DNA from: Candidatus Acidiflorens stordalenmirensis
Lineage (GTDB): Bacteria > Acidobacteriota > Terriglobia > Terriglobales > Acidobacteriaceae
Length of the DNA: 46,025 nucleotides
Direction: 5' to 3'
Assembly (NCBI GenBank): GCA_003139995.1
Contig: PLIC01000064.1
Coordinates: 1-46,025 of the forward strand
Part shown: piece by piece, positions 25,681 to 33,214 of the stretch
Position numbering within the stretch: position 1 is the stretch's first letter
How the letters are laid out: every line of letters begins with the position of its first letter
Program-made: the position numbers and the translations under genes
The notes under the pieces: generated by a model
What the model saw: only the letters and a program-made list of their open reading frames with translations
Told to the model about the DNA's origin: nothing
The model's database searches: none

Positions 25681-26247
25681 GCTTTTTGATTTCTTGCGGA
25701 GTGCTTTGAACGTCATCTCCGTGGCCTCGCTGTGAGTCGCGCGTTTCCATGAGAAGAACAGCTCCGCGTAAGTTTCGGTGATGTAGTGTGCGGGCGCAAT
25801 GCCCAGCACTCGCGCCGTGCGGTCGATCCAGCGCGAAGGCCCCTCAATCTCGCCAAAGTCTCCGATCGGCGTCTGATCGAACACGACATGGCCGGTGCCG
25901 TCGCTCCACTCCGCGCGATATTTTTCGTAGCGAAACGTGGGCGCGAACCCAAGCGCGCGCAGAATGGCGTCCATCTGGTGGCCGTTCTCCACGCGCGTTT
26001 CCAATTCGACGCGAACTTTATGGCGGCCGGCGTTGCCTTTCGCCTTGTGCGTCAGCAGCCAGGTCTCGCCGTACTTGCGCAGCCGGAGCAGTTCGCCCCG
26101 CTTGCGCAGCTTCTCGCCTGGCAGGTCGTAGAGTGAATTCACTTCGTGGGTGAAGCGGGTGATCTGCTTAAATCCCGCTTGCTTCAGGGACCGGGTTAGT
26201 TCGGGTAGATCCTCAATTCGAAATTTGATTTCGATTTCGTTCGGCAT
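25675..26247 (-). CDS. CYTH-domain protein (class IV cyclase / triphosphatase family)
   Basis: A 190-residue protein with the CYTH signature ExExK at its very start (MPN-E4-I-E6-I-K8). Alternating charged strands typical of the eight-stranded tunnel follow: LLRLRKYG, WLLTHKAKG, KVRVELETRVENG, YRAEWSDGTGHVVFDQTPIGDFGEIEG. Members hydrolyse inorganic or thiamine triphosphate or make cAMP; the sequence does not decide which. The start at 26247 is chosen because the ExExK motif must be near the N-terminus; the frame extends 45 codons upstream into repeat sequence. Its stop codon lies within the end of the repeat unit. Confidence 0.88.
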   Translation of the reverse strand: MPNEIEIKFRIEDLPELTRSLKQAGFKQITRFTHEVNSLYDLPGEKLRKRGELLRLRKYGETWLLTHKAKGNAGRHKVRVELETRVENGHQMDAILRALGFAPTFRYEKYRAEWSDGTGHVVFDQTPIGDFGEIEGPSRWIDRTARVLGIAPAHYITETYAELFFSWKRATHSEATEMTFKALRKKSKSA

Positions 26248-26258
26248 TCCGAAATGAT

Positions 26259-26400
26259 AACCGCCGAGACGCGGAGAGCGCGGAGAAAAAGAAGGTCGGA
26301 TTCTCAGAGCGAAGAGTTGACTTGCTGGTCGTCCATGGAACAGATTACCTGGAGAATTGGAAACAAGCTTCTCTCCGCGCACTCTGAGTACTCTGCGGTT
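26259..26400. repeat. MITE-like unit with inverted CCGCNGAGACGC-type ends (copy 2)
   Basis: AACCGCCGAGACGCGGAGAG (from 26259) is mirrored by CTCTCCGCGCACTCTGAGTA, then CTCTGCGGTT (26371-26400). The two arms enclose a 142-bp non-coding unit between the CYTH gene and the MDR gene. Confidence 0.65.
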
Positions 26401-26513
26401 AGGGATTTTCTTTCGGTTCCAATGCAGATTGCCATCGTTCCTATGTAGAGCCAGAGCGGTTTGTGCTAGCTTGTAAGGTTAAAATTCCGGTTGTCCACGC
26501 TCCAGGAGCTCCC

Positions 26514-27536
26514 ATGAAAGCCGTTCGCATTCATCAGTTCGGTGGGCCGAAAGTTCTGGTCTACGAAGATGTCCCCGATCCCAAGCCGCGCAACGATCAA
26601 GTCCTCATCCGCGTGCGAGCGTGCGCTCTGAACCACCTAGACCTCTGGGCGCGCAAAGGTTTGCCCGGCGTTAATCTGCCGCACATTCTCGGCAGCGACG
26701 TCGCCGGCGAAATCGTCGAAGCCGGCGAGTACATCATCGACCTAAAACCCGGGCAGCGCGTGCTGCTCGCGCCCATGCTCTTCTGCAATCGTTGCCCGAA
26801 GTGTGTTGCGGGATTGCAAAATCAGTGCCGCCATTTCACCGTGCTCGGCAACGCCGTGGACGGCGGCAACTGTGAGCTGATTGCGGTGCCCGCCGTGAAC
26901 GTCATCCCGATCCCCGACTCGCTCGATTTCAACGAGGCCGCCAGTGTTCCTCTGGTGTTTCTGACCGCGTGGCACATGCTCACGGGACGCGCTGCGATTC
27001 GCCCCGGCCAAACCGTGCTGGTGCTGGGCGCGAATTCAGGGGTGGGCATTGCCGCCATCCAGATTGCAAAATTGTTTCACGCGCGCGTGATTGCTACGGC
27101 GGGCGACGAGCGCAAGATGGAGCGCGCTCGCGAAATCGGCGCCGATTTCGCCATCAATCATTATGAGCAGAAGATCTCGCAGGAAGTCCGCAAGATCACA
27201 AACTTCGAAGGCGTGGATATTGTCATCGAGCACGTCGGGCCGGCGACTTGGGATGAGAGCATGCGGTCGCTCAAGACCGGAGGCACGCTCGTAACCTGCG
27301 GCGCGACCACTGGGCCGAAAGTCGAACTCGATCTGCGATTTCTGTTCTCGCGCCAACTGGCATTGCTGGGATCGTACATGGGCACGATGAGTGAACTCCA
27401 CGAAGTGCTCGGCCACGTTTTTGCCGGGCGGCTCAAGCCCGTCATCGACCATACTTTTCCGTTGAGTGAAATCCGCACTGCCCATGAGTACATGGAGAAG
27501 AGCCAGATGTTCGGTAAGATCGTGCTGAAACCGTAG
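26514..27536 (+). CDS. MDR-family zinc-type alcohol dehydrogenase / quinone reductase-like protein
   Basis: A 340-residue oxidoreductase starting at ATG 26514 behind CCAGGAG. The N-terminal GroES-like domain has the structural-zinc cysteines FCNRCPKCVAGLQNQC. The catalytic-zinc positions are changed (ALNHLDLW, PHILGSDVAG instead of C and GHE), so it is probably a zinc-independent quinone- or enone-reductase-like member. The Rossmann nucleotide loop is LVLGANSGVGIAAIQIAK, fitting NADPH. The substrate cannot be inferred, and the neighbours are unrelated. Confidence 0.9.
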   Translation: MKAVRIHQFGGPKVLVYEDVPDPKPRNDQVLIRVRACALNHLDLWARKGLPGVNLPHILGSDVAGEIVEAGEYIIDLKPGQRVLLAPMLFCNRCPKCVAGLQNQCRHFTVLGNAVDGGNCELIAVPAVNVIPIPDSLDFNEAASVPLVFLTAWHMLTGRAAIRPGQTVLVLGANSGVGIAAIQIAKLFHARVIATAGDERKMERAREIGADFAINHYEQKISQEVRKITNFEGVDIVIEHVGPATWDESMRSLKTGGTLVTCGATTGPKVELDLRFLFSRQLALLGSYMGTMSELHEVLGHVFAGRLKPVIDHTFPLSEIRTAHEYMEKSQMFGKIVLKP

Positions 27537-27542
27537 GAGCAT

Positions 27543-28010
27543 TCGCCGCAGGGACGCGGAGGCCGCCGAAAGTTAAGCGATTTCGTCGGCGAGCTTAGTG
27601 AGCCTGGTCATGCGGCCCTCCTAGTTGTCGAACTCCCTCTGAAACGCGGCTAGGGCATCCTCAGCGGTAGGGTAATCGCCGGTCGGCTTCCCGATACTCG
27701 CTCCATCCTTCACGCGAGAAATTTGCCAGCTAGCCGGTAGGCTACTAGCGCGTTCGTTGTCAATTGACCCTACCTGTTGTCCGCTTTCGTCTTCTATTAC
27801 CTCGTACCCGGCGGCGCGGGCGGATTCATTGATGTTCAAGGTGGAGTGCGTGCCGTATTTCCAGCGCAACCTGAGTGTGTGGCGAGTGTGTTGAGTAGTC
27901 ATAATTTCACAGCTTGTCACGAAGCGAAGAAAAGACGAATCATCCATCGCATTTTCCATCACGCATATCGTATGGTTTCCTCAGCGCACTCGGCGTCTCT
28001 GCGGTTAAAA
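27543..28010. repeat. MITE-like unit with inverted ends enclosing a small gene (copy 3)
   Basis: TCGCCGCAGGGACGCGGAGG at about 27543 is mirrored by CTCAGCGCACTCGGCGTCTC, then TGCGGTTAAAA, at about 27980-28010. The interval contains one short minus-strand gene (27621-27902). The arms belong to the same family as the units at 25506 and 26259. Confidence 0.5.
27621..27902 (-). CDS. Small hypothetical protein
   Basis: A 93-residue protein starting MTTQHTRHTLRLRWKYGTHS. It has an acidic middle (VIEDESGQQVGSIDNE) and a C-terminal PTAEDALAAFQREFDN. No family is recognised, and no strong ribosome site was found. An upstream in-frame ATG (27962) would add 20 residues. It sits inside an inverted-repeat unit, so it may be passenger DNA. 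Expression is uncertain. Confidence 0.45.
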   Translation of the reverse strand: MTTQHTRHTLRLRWKYGTHSTLNINESARAAGYEVIEDESGQQVGSIDNERASSLPASWQISRVKDGASIGKPTGDYPTAEDALAAFQREFDN

Positions 28011-28017
28011 TACATCC

Positions 28018-28590
28018 ATGGCGCAAGAGCTCAGTTTCGGCCCCTACGTTGATATCGAAAACGGCAAGAAGGTGGTCAAGGAACTTGTCTTCGGGGATGG
28101 CGTGCCTGAAGGCATCGTGATGACCACGCTCGACTCGACGGTCAACTGGATGCGCAAGAATTCGATCTGGCCGATGACGTTTGGGTTGGCTTGCTGCGCG
28201 ATTGAAATGATGTCCATGGGCGCGTCGCGCTTCGATATTGCGCGCTTCGGCGCTGAAGTGTTTCGGCCGTCGCCGCGGCAGTCGGACTTGATGATTATCG
28301 CCGGGCGCGTCTCCAACAAAATGGCTCCCGTAATTCGCCAGCTCTGGGAGCAGATGCCGGAACCGAAGTGGGTGATTTCGATGGGAGCGTGCGCGACTTC
28401 CGGCGGCGTTTTCAATAATTACGCGCTGGTGCAGAGCGTCAACCAGGTGATTCCCGTGGATATCTATGTCCCCGGCTGTCCGCCGCGTCCCGAGCAGTTG
28501 ATTTATGCGATCACGTTGTTGCAGCAGAAAATCATGATTGAACGCGGCTCGATGAAGAAGGCGCTGAATCTGGTTCCGAGCGGCGAGTAA
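28018..28590 (+). CDS. nuoB: NADH-quinone oxidoreductase subunit B, orphan copy
   Basis: A 190-residue protein with the four cysteines of cluster N2: C59-C60 in [10 protein letters not shown]125 in GACATSGG and C154 in PGCPPRPEQ. It is the peripheral-arm subunit that hands electrons from the Fe-S chain to quinone. All key residues are kept. It is unusual that nuoA is not upstream and nuoC/D are not downstream; the flanks are a repeat unit and a convergent unrelated gene. It may serve a complex I whose other genes are elsewhere, or be a second copy. Confidence 0.95.
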   Translation: MAQELSFGPYVDIENGKKVVKELVFGDGVPEGIVMTTLDSTVNWMRKNSIWPMTFGLACCAIEMMSMGASRFDIARFGAEVFRPSPRQSDLMIIAGRVSNKMAPVIRQLWEQMPEPKWVISMGACATSGGVFNNYALVQSVNQVIPVDIYVPGCPPRPEQLIYAITLLQQKIMIERGSMKKALNLVPSGE

Positions 28591-28626
28591 AGGGCGTTGG
28601 GGCTCTAACTCTCAGTCCACCAGATT

Positions 28627-28657
28627 TTGTCATCCCTCGCTTTGCTCGGGATGACAA
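28627..28657. terminator. Bidirectional hairpin between convergent genes
   Basis: TTGTCATCCC (28627-28636) and GGGATGACAA (28648-28657) form a perfect 10-bp stem with an 11-nt loop, between the end of nuoB and the convergent zinc-ribbon gene. It has only short T tracts. The TGTCATCCC...GGGATGACA design is also a common dispersed repeat in some soil bacteria. Confidence 0.55.
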
Positions 28658-28666
28658 TTCAATCTC

Positions 28667-29776
28667 TCACTGTTTCATTCTTGTCGCCATCTGGCGTTCC
28701 GGCGGGGTCATCTGGTTCCAAACCGCGCTCAAGTCTTTTTCCAAGATCTGATTGTTGGGGTCCACCCGCAGGGCCAGCGCAAACCATAGATACGATGTCG
28801 GCAGATCGCGCGGTACGCAGTGGCCGGTGGCATACATGGTTCCGAACGCGCTCCGAGCCTTGGCATTCAATTTCGCCGAAGCGGTCTTCAGATACTTCAC
28901 GGCCTCGTCACAGTTTTTCGGCACGCCTCGTCCGTAGAGATAGGCCTCGCCTTTGCGAAAGGCCGCATCTCCGGTGTCAGCCGCGGCGGGCGCGGGCAAG
29001 TTTGAAGGCTTGGCCGAGGCCACGATGGTCCCACGCTTCGGCGCGCTCTTGTTGGCCAACGCGGTCGTCGGCGGAGGCGGATTCGCCGGCTTCGCTTCGG
29101 GCTTTACGGTTGTGTCCACGGTCTTCCGGGTAGCTCCGGCGCCAGCGCTTGCGTTCTCGGCCTGGCGCTGCTGAACTCCTGCCGCCGGCGCCGATCCCGC
29201 ATCGGGTGCTGGAGCCGCGTTCTGGGTCTCCGGCATAGTCAGTGGCTTCTCGGGCTTCCCAGCCGGCGCTTCGCTGGCTTTCGAAGTCGCGGCCTCCGGC
29301 TTTCGACTTTCCGTAGCGCCGAGATAATTCGTGTACGTCCACCAACCTGCTCCTCCCAATGCCACCAGCAGCGCCAGGAGCAGCAATATCCGCCGTCCGC
29401 CGGTCTTTGGCTGCTCGGGCTCAAAAAAGGAATCCAAGCCGCCGAAAGATTTTTCCCGCAGCGAGTCCATGCGAGGCTGATGCGGGCTGGACTGATTTGG
29501 ACTAGGTTGATTTGCGCCAGGATGATTCAAGCCCGCGATCGAGGGTCCGCCGAGCGACGGCGCGTGTCTGTTGGCGGGCCTGGCCGCGGTCTCTACGACG
29601 AGAGGCCGCAATTGTTCCGGCGCGTTCGTCATCTTTGGTGGGACCGCCGACTGTGGGCCCGGTACTGGCGAGCCCGCCGGCCGGCGAGGTTCGAGCCGAG
29701 CCTCGAGCAAGGTGCCGCACATTCCGCAAAAACGGAAATTGTCCGAATTGTCCTCACCGCACTCCGGGCAGATCAC
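28667..29776 (-). CDS. Zinc-ribbon, single-TM, Sel1-repeat protein
   Basis: A 369-residue protein. The N-terminus is a zinc ribbon (C3-x2-C6 ... C17-x2-C20: ICPECGEDNSDNFRFCGMCG). A long Pro/Asn-rich low-complexity stretch follows, then one membrane helix (about 129-148), then an Ala/Pro/Lys-rich linker and Sel1/TPR-like repeats near the C-terminus (GEAYLYGRGVPKNCDEAVKY, then FGTMYATGHCVPRDLPTSYLWF). The zinc ribbon should be cytoplasmic and the repeats periplasmic. The start GTG at 29776 has GGGAG in front. Function unknown; the layout suggests a scaffold or sensor. Confidence 0.8.
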   Translation of the reverse strand: MICPECGEDNSDNFRFCGMCGTLLEARLEPRRPAGSPVPGPQSAVPPKMTNAPEQLRPLVVETAARPANRHAPSLGGPSIAGLNHPGANQPSPNQSSPHQPRMDSLREKSFGGLDSFFEPEQPKTGGRRILLLLALLVALGGAGWWTYTNYLGATESRKPEAATSKASEAPAGKPEKPLTMPETQNAAPAPDAGSAPAAGVQQRQAENASAGAGATRKTVDTTVKPEAKPANPPPPTTALANKSAPKRGTIVASAKPSNLPAPAAADTGDAAFRKGEAYLYGRGVPKNCDEAVKYLKTASAKLNAKARSAFGTMYATGHCVPRDLPTSYLWFALALRVDPNNQILEKDLSAVWNQMTPPERQMATRMKQ

Positions 29777-29875
29777 CTGGTTCTCCCGATGTCTTTTCCT
29801 ACAGTTTAACTCCTGCCGGGCAAGGGCATTGCATTCGTCCGTTCATATTAGAATGCGGATGCGCGGTTTCCGCCC

Positions 29876-30592
29876 ATGCCGAAAGCGTCTAAAGCCAAGC
29901 CCACGCCCCCCGCGAAGCTTTTCGATACCAAGCTCGAACGCCTGCGCACCGGCCTCAACTGGATCATTATCCGCGTGCCGTTCGACGCAGCCAAACTCTG
30001 GGGGACGCGTGGCCAGATCAAGGTGAAAGGCGAAATCAACGGATTCGCGTTCCGCACTTCGCTGTTTCCCACCCGGGAGGGGTGGCACTTTTTGCTGATC
30101 AACAAGCGGATGCAAAAGGGAGCGCACGCCGTCGAAGGCAGCGTCGCCCGTTTTCGGATTGAACTCGACAGCGAAGAACGGACGGTTAGCCTCCCCGATG
30201 AGCTCAAGCGCATTTTCAGCCGCATTCCGAGTGAGGATCGCTCGCTTCGGAGCTGGTATGACGAGCTGAATCATTCTACGCGCAACGACATTGCCAAGTG
30301 GATCGCCGAACCCAAGAGCGCCGCAGCCCGCGTGCGGCGCGCGGAACAAATTGCGGAACGCCTGCTCGCGGTCATGGAGGCGGAACGGGAACTGCCGCCC
30401 ATTCTGCAGGTAGCTTTCGCGCGCCATCCACGCGCCCGTGAAGGTTGGGACGGCATGTCGGCCTCACGCCGGCGCGCGCACCTGTTTGGCATTTTCTACT
30501 ACAGGACTCCGGATGCCCGATCCCGCCGCATCGACAGAATGCTAGATGACGCTACCGCGCTCGCCGAGCGAATAAACAACAGAAAAAAGTGA
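29876..30592 (+). CDS. YdeI/DUF1905-type protein
   Basis: A 238-residue protein with an N-terminal DUF1905 beta domain (about 20-105: VPFDAAKLWGTRGQIKVKGEINGFAFRTSLFP..., then FLLINKRMQKGA). A C-terminal YdeI/OmpD-associated helical segment follows, with FSRIPSEDRSLRSWYDELNH and ARRVRRAEQIAERL-like spacing. Members have been linked to resistance against bacteriocins or cationic peptides, but the molecular role is not settled. It is divergent from the zinc-ribbon gene, sharing a 99-bp intergenic region. Confidence 0.82.
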   Translation: MPKASKAKPTPPAKLFDTKLERLRTGLNWIIIRVPFDAAKLWGTRGQIKVKGEINGFAFRTSLFPTREGWHFLLINKRMQKGAHAVEGSVARFRIELDSEERTVSLPDELKRIFSRIPSEDRSLRSWYDELNHSTRNDIAKWIAEPKSAAARVRRAEQIAERLLAVMEAERELPPILQVAFARHPRAREGWDGMSASRRRAHLFGIFYYRTPDARSRRIDRMLDDATALAERINNRKK

Positions 30593-30758
30593 GTGATATT
30601 CGGAGGACCCGGTGAATGGCCGCAATTCAAAATTTCGCCGGACACTATTTTCCGCGGGCGCCGAAAACCGCTCGTCACTGAGCCGGATAATCCGTATAAT
30701 TCAATCGTTTTAATGCCGGACTCTTTGCAGACTTCTTTTGACACCCGGAGGCGTTCGC

Positions 30759-32933
30759 GTGAAAATTCCAGCCACCGTTCTCGCCGTCGTTACGATCCTC
30801 ACTGTTTTTGCCGCTGCTCAAACCGTCACCGTGGACGTCTCGCGCTCCACCAATCACTTCGTCCCCAGTGAAACTCTGGGCGCCGGCGTCGACCGCATTC
30901 CCGTCGAGGCCATCGACAAAGATCTGCTTCCAGCCTCGCTGCAGGTAACGCAGTCTTCGGGCTGGCAGCCGGTGTCTTACCGCCAGAATACCGACTTGGC
31001 TATCGAAGCCTGGCACTGGAATCCGCAAGGAACCTGGAGCGATCCCGCAGGCAAAGGCTATTTCACGGGCGCTTCCGTTCCCACCGAAAGCCTGCGCTAC
31101 TCTTACGGATACGGGCTTCCGCGTCGCGGTTTCACCCGCAACGACGGCACGGAAGTCGGCTTCTCCCGCCTCACCGACGGTGACCTCAACACTTTCTGGA
31201 AGAGCAACCCCTATCTCACCCAACACTTCACCGGCGAGAGTGACGCTCTTCATCCGCAGTGGATCGTCCTCGATTTAACGCAGCCACAGCCCGTGAACAG
31301 CATTCGCATCGCGTGGGCCGATCCCTACGCTACTCACTATGTCGTCCAGTATTGGACCGGCGACGATGCCATCCGATTACCCACCCGTGGCGTCTGGCAA
31401 ACCTTCCCGCAGGGTGCTGTCACCACCGGCAAGGGCGGTACCGAAACCATCCGCTTCGTCGCGGCCCCGGTCGCCGTACGTTTCATACGCATCTGGATGA
31501 CGGAGTCTTCGAACACTTGCGATGCCGACGGCCCCGCCGATCCCCGCAACTGCGTCGGCTACTCCGTCCGCGAACTGTACCTCGGAACCATCACTAACGA
31601 CGGCGCTTTCCACGACTTACTGCGCCACACGCCCGATCAGGAGCAGACGACTACTTATGTCTCTTCCATCGATCCCTGGCATGAACCGTCCGATCTCGGA
31701 TCCACCCGCTCGGCCCAGGTGGGCTTTGACCTTTTCTTCACCAGCGGCGTCACCCGCGGACTGCCGGCCATGATTCCGGTCGCGCTGCTCTATGACACTC
31801 CCGACAACGCGGTCGCCGAGATCGCCTACATCGAGAACCGCCATTATCCGATCTCTTACGTTGAGATGGGCGAGGAGGCCGACGGTCAGTTCATGCTCCC
31901 GGAGGATTACGCGGCGCTCTATGTGCAGTGGGCGAGCGCGCTCCATCGTCTCGATCCGACGCTCAAACTGGGCGGGCCCGCATTCACAGGGGAAAACAAG
32001 GACATCGAAGCCTGGCCCGACGCCAGCGGCCGAGTCTCGTGGACCGGGCGCTTCGTCGACTATCTTAAGCAGCACGGGCGCATGAAGGACCTCGCCTTTT
32101 TCTCGTTCGAGCACTATCCCTACGACGCTTGCAAAACGCCGTGGGGAGTTCTTTATGACGAGCCTGAACTCATGCGCCACATCATTCAGGTGTGGCATGA
32201 AGACGGCGTCCCCGCCGACTTGCCGATGTTCGTCACTGAAGGGAATCTCTCCCCCGGCTCCAGCGAAACTTACGAGGACATTTTCGCCGGCATCTGGCTG
32301 GCCGATTACATCGGATCGTTGCTCGACGCGGGGGGCAAGGGCGTTTATTTCTTCCACTATCTGCCCTTGCCGATGGAGCCCGGCTGCAACCATTCTGCGG
32401 GCACGTATGGCATGTTCACGATTGACTCTTCGTACAAAATTCAGCAGCCGTTGGCACAGTTCTTTGTCGCGCAACTCATTAACCTGGAGTGGGCGCAGCC
32501 GGGCGGCGGAGAGCATCAGGTCTATTCGGCGAAGTCCGATATCGACGATGGCGCTGGCCGCCAACTCGTTACCGCGTACGCTCTGAAGCGTCCCGATGGC
32601 GAATGGTCCCTGCTCGTCGTCAATCGCGACCAGGCGAACCCTCACCGCGTGCGCATCGCGTTTCGTGGGGCCGCTAATTCGACCGAGAGTTTCGCGGGTC
32701 CAGTCGAGATCGCGACTTTTGGCAGCGCTCAGTACAAGTGGAACCCGCAGAGCGCTCCCTCTGGGGCGCATGAGGAAACGGCGGCTGGTCCCACGGTCGT
32801 CGCCTCTGCGAACGGCAGGGCCGATCCCGACGGCCCGATCGCGCGCTCGAAGCAGAACGGGACCAAAGACACTGTCTACGATCTGCCAGCGGCGTCGGTG
32901 GTGGTAATCCGCGGAAAGGTCGCAGCGCCCTGA
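30759..32933 (+). CDS. Secreted discoidin-domain, clan-A glycoside-hydrolase-like protein
   Basis: A 724-residue exported protein. The GTG at 30759 is chosen because GGAGG lies seven bases upstream and a signal peptide follows (VKIPATVLAVVTILTVFAAA). Residues about 95-255 resemble an F5/8-type (discoidin) carbohydrate-binding domain (GFSRLTDGDLNTFWKSNPYL, WIVLDLTQPQPVNSIRIAW). Residues about 270-610 look like a TIM barrel: YVEMGEEADGQF (E372/E373) would supply the acid/base and FVTEGNLSP (E494) the nucleophile of a clan GH-A enzyme. A C-terminal beta domain follows (WSLLVVNRDQANPHRVRIAF). Polysaccharide hydrolysis is likely; the exact GH family and substrate are uncertain. Confidence 0.75.
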   Translation: MKIPATVLAVVTILTVFAAAQTVTVDVSRSTNHFVPSETLGAGVDRIPVEAIDKDLLPASLQVTQSSGWQPVSYRQNTDLAIEAWHWNPQGTWSDPAGKGYFTGASVPTESLRYSYGYGLPRRGFTRNDGTEVGFSRLTDGDLNTFWKSNPYLTQHFTGESDALHPQWIVLDLTQPQPVNSIRIAWADPYATHYVVQYWTGDDAIRLPTRGVWQTFPQGAVTTGKGGTETIRFVAAPVAVRFIRIWMTESSNTCDADGPADPRNCVGYSVRELYLGTITNDGAFHDLLRHTPDQEQTTTYVSSIDPWHEPSDLGSTRSAQVGFDLFFTSGVTRGLPAMIPVALLYDTPDNAVAEIAYIENRHYPISYVEMGEEADGQFMLPEDYAALYVQWASALHRLDPTLKLGGPAFTGENKDIEAWPDASGRVSWTGRFVDYLKQHGRMKDLAFFSFEHYPYDACKTPWGVLYDEPELMRHIIQVWHEDGVPADLPMFVTEGNLSPGSSETYEDIFAGIWLADYIGSLLDAGGKGVYFFHYLPLPMEPGCNHSAGTYGMFTIDSSYKIQQPLAQFFVAQLINLEWAQPGGGEHQVYSAKSDIDDGAGRQLVTAYALKRPDGEWSLLVVNRDQANPHRVRIAFRGAANSTESFAGPVEIATFGSAQYKWNPQSAPSGAHEETAAGPTVVASANGRADPDGPIARSKQNGTKDTVYDLPAASVVVIRGKVAAP

Positions 32934-32960
32934 GGCGTGGCGGACGTGCCTGGTTTCTCA

Positions 32961-32980
32961 ACATTGTTTATCTACAATGT
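32961..32980. promoter_or_regulatory. Perfect 7-bp inverted repeat upstream of the helicase gene
   Basis: ACATTGT-TTATCT-ACAATGT (32961-32980) is a 20-bp operator-like palindrome about 235 bp before the helicase start. It contains TACAAT, a possible -10 box. The bound protein is unknown. Confidence 0.4.
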
Positions 32981-33011
32981 GACCAACGTAAGCACGCGCG
33001 GAGGCTTCTTC

Positions 33012-33214
33012 TGCTATACTGACGTTAACGCTTTTGCTACGGTTTGCTCGTCACGCGGGGATCCTATTGGATCCGAAACACTTCCGCCATTTCCTGCCCG
33101 CCGTTTGGTTCCAGCGCCAATTTCAAATAGAGCGGCATGCGAACTCTCGACACGAGTCTGAGGACAAGTGTTGGAGAAATAGACATTAAGCCCCTCCAGA
33201 AAGAACACAATCGA
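33012..33214 (+). promoter_or_regulatory. Extended -10 promoter and long leader of the helicase gene
   Basis: TGCTATACT (33012-33020) is a good extended -10 box without a clear -35. From a start near 33027 the leader would be about 190 nt. It contains a GGATCC-TATT-GGATCC hairpin (33059-33074). Long structured leaders are common on cold-induced helicase genes; this one is inferred only. Confidence 0.4.

Noticed and set aside
26514-27536. Classical zinc alcohol dehydrogenase
   Set aside because: Only the structural zinc cysteines are present; the catalytic-zinc ligands are replaced.
25506-28010. CRISPR array
   Set aside because: The repeats are few, in both orientations, imperfect and irregularly spaced, and no cas genes are present.
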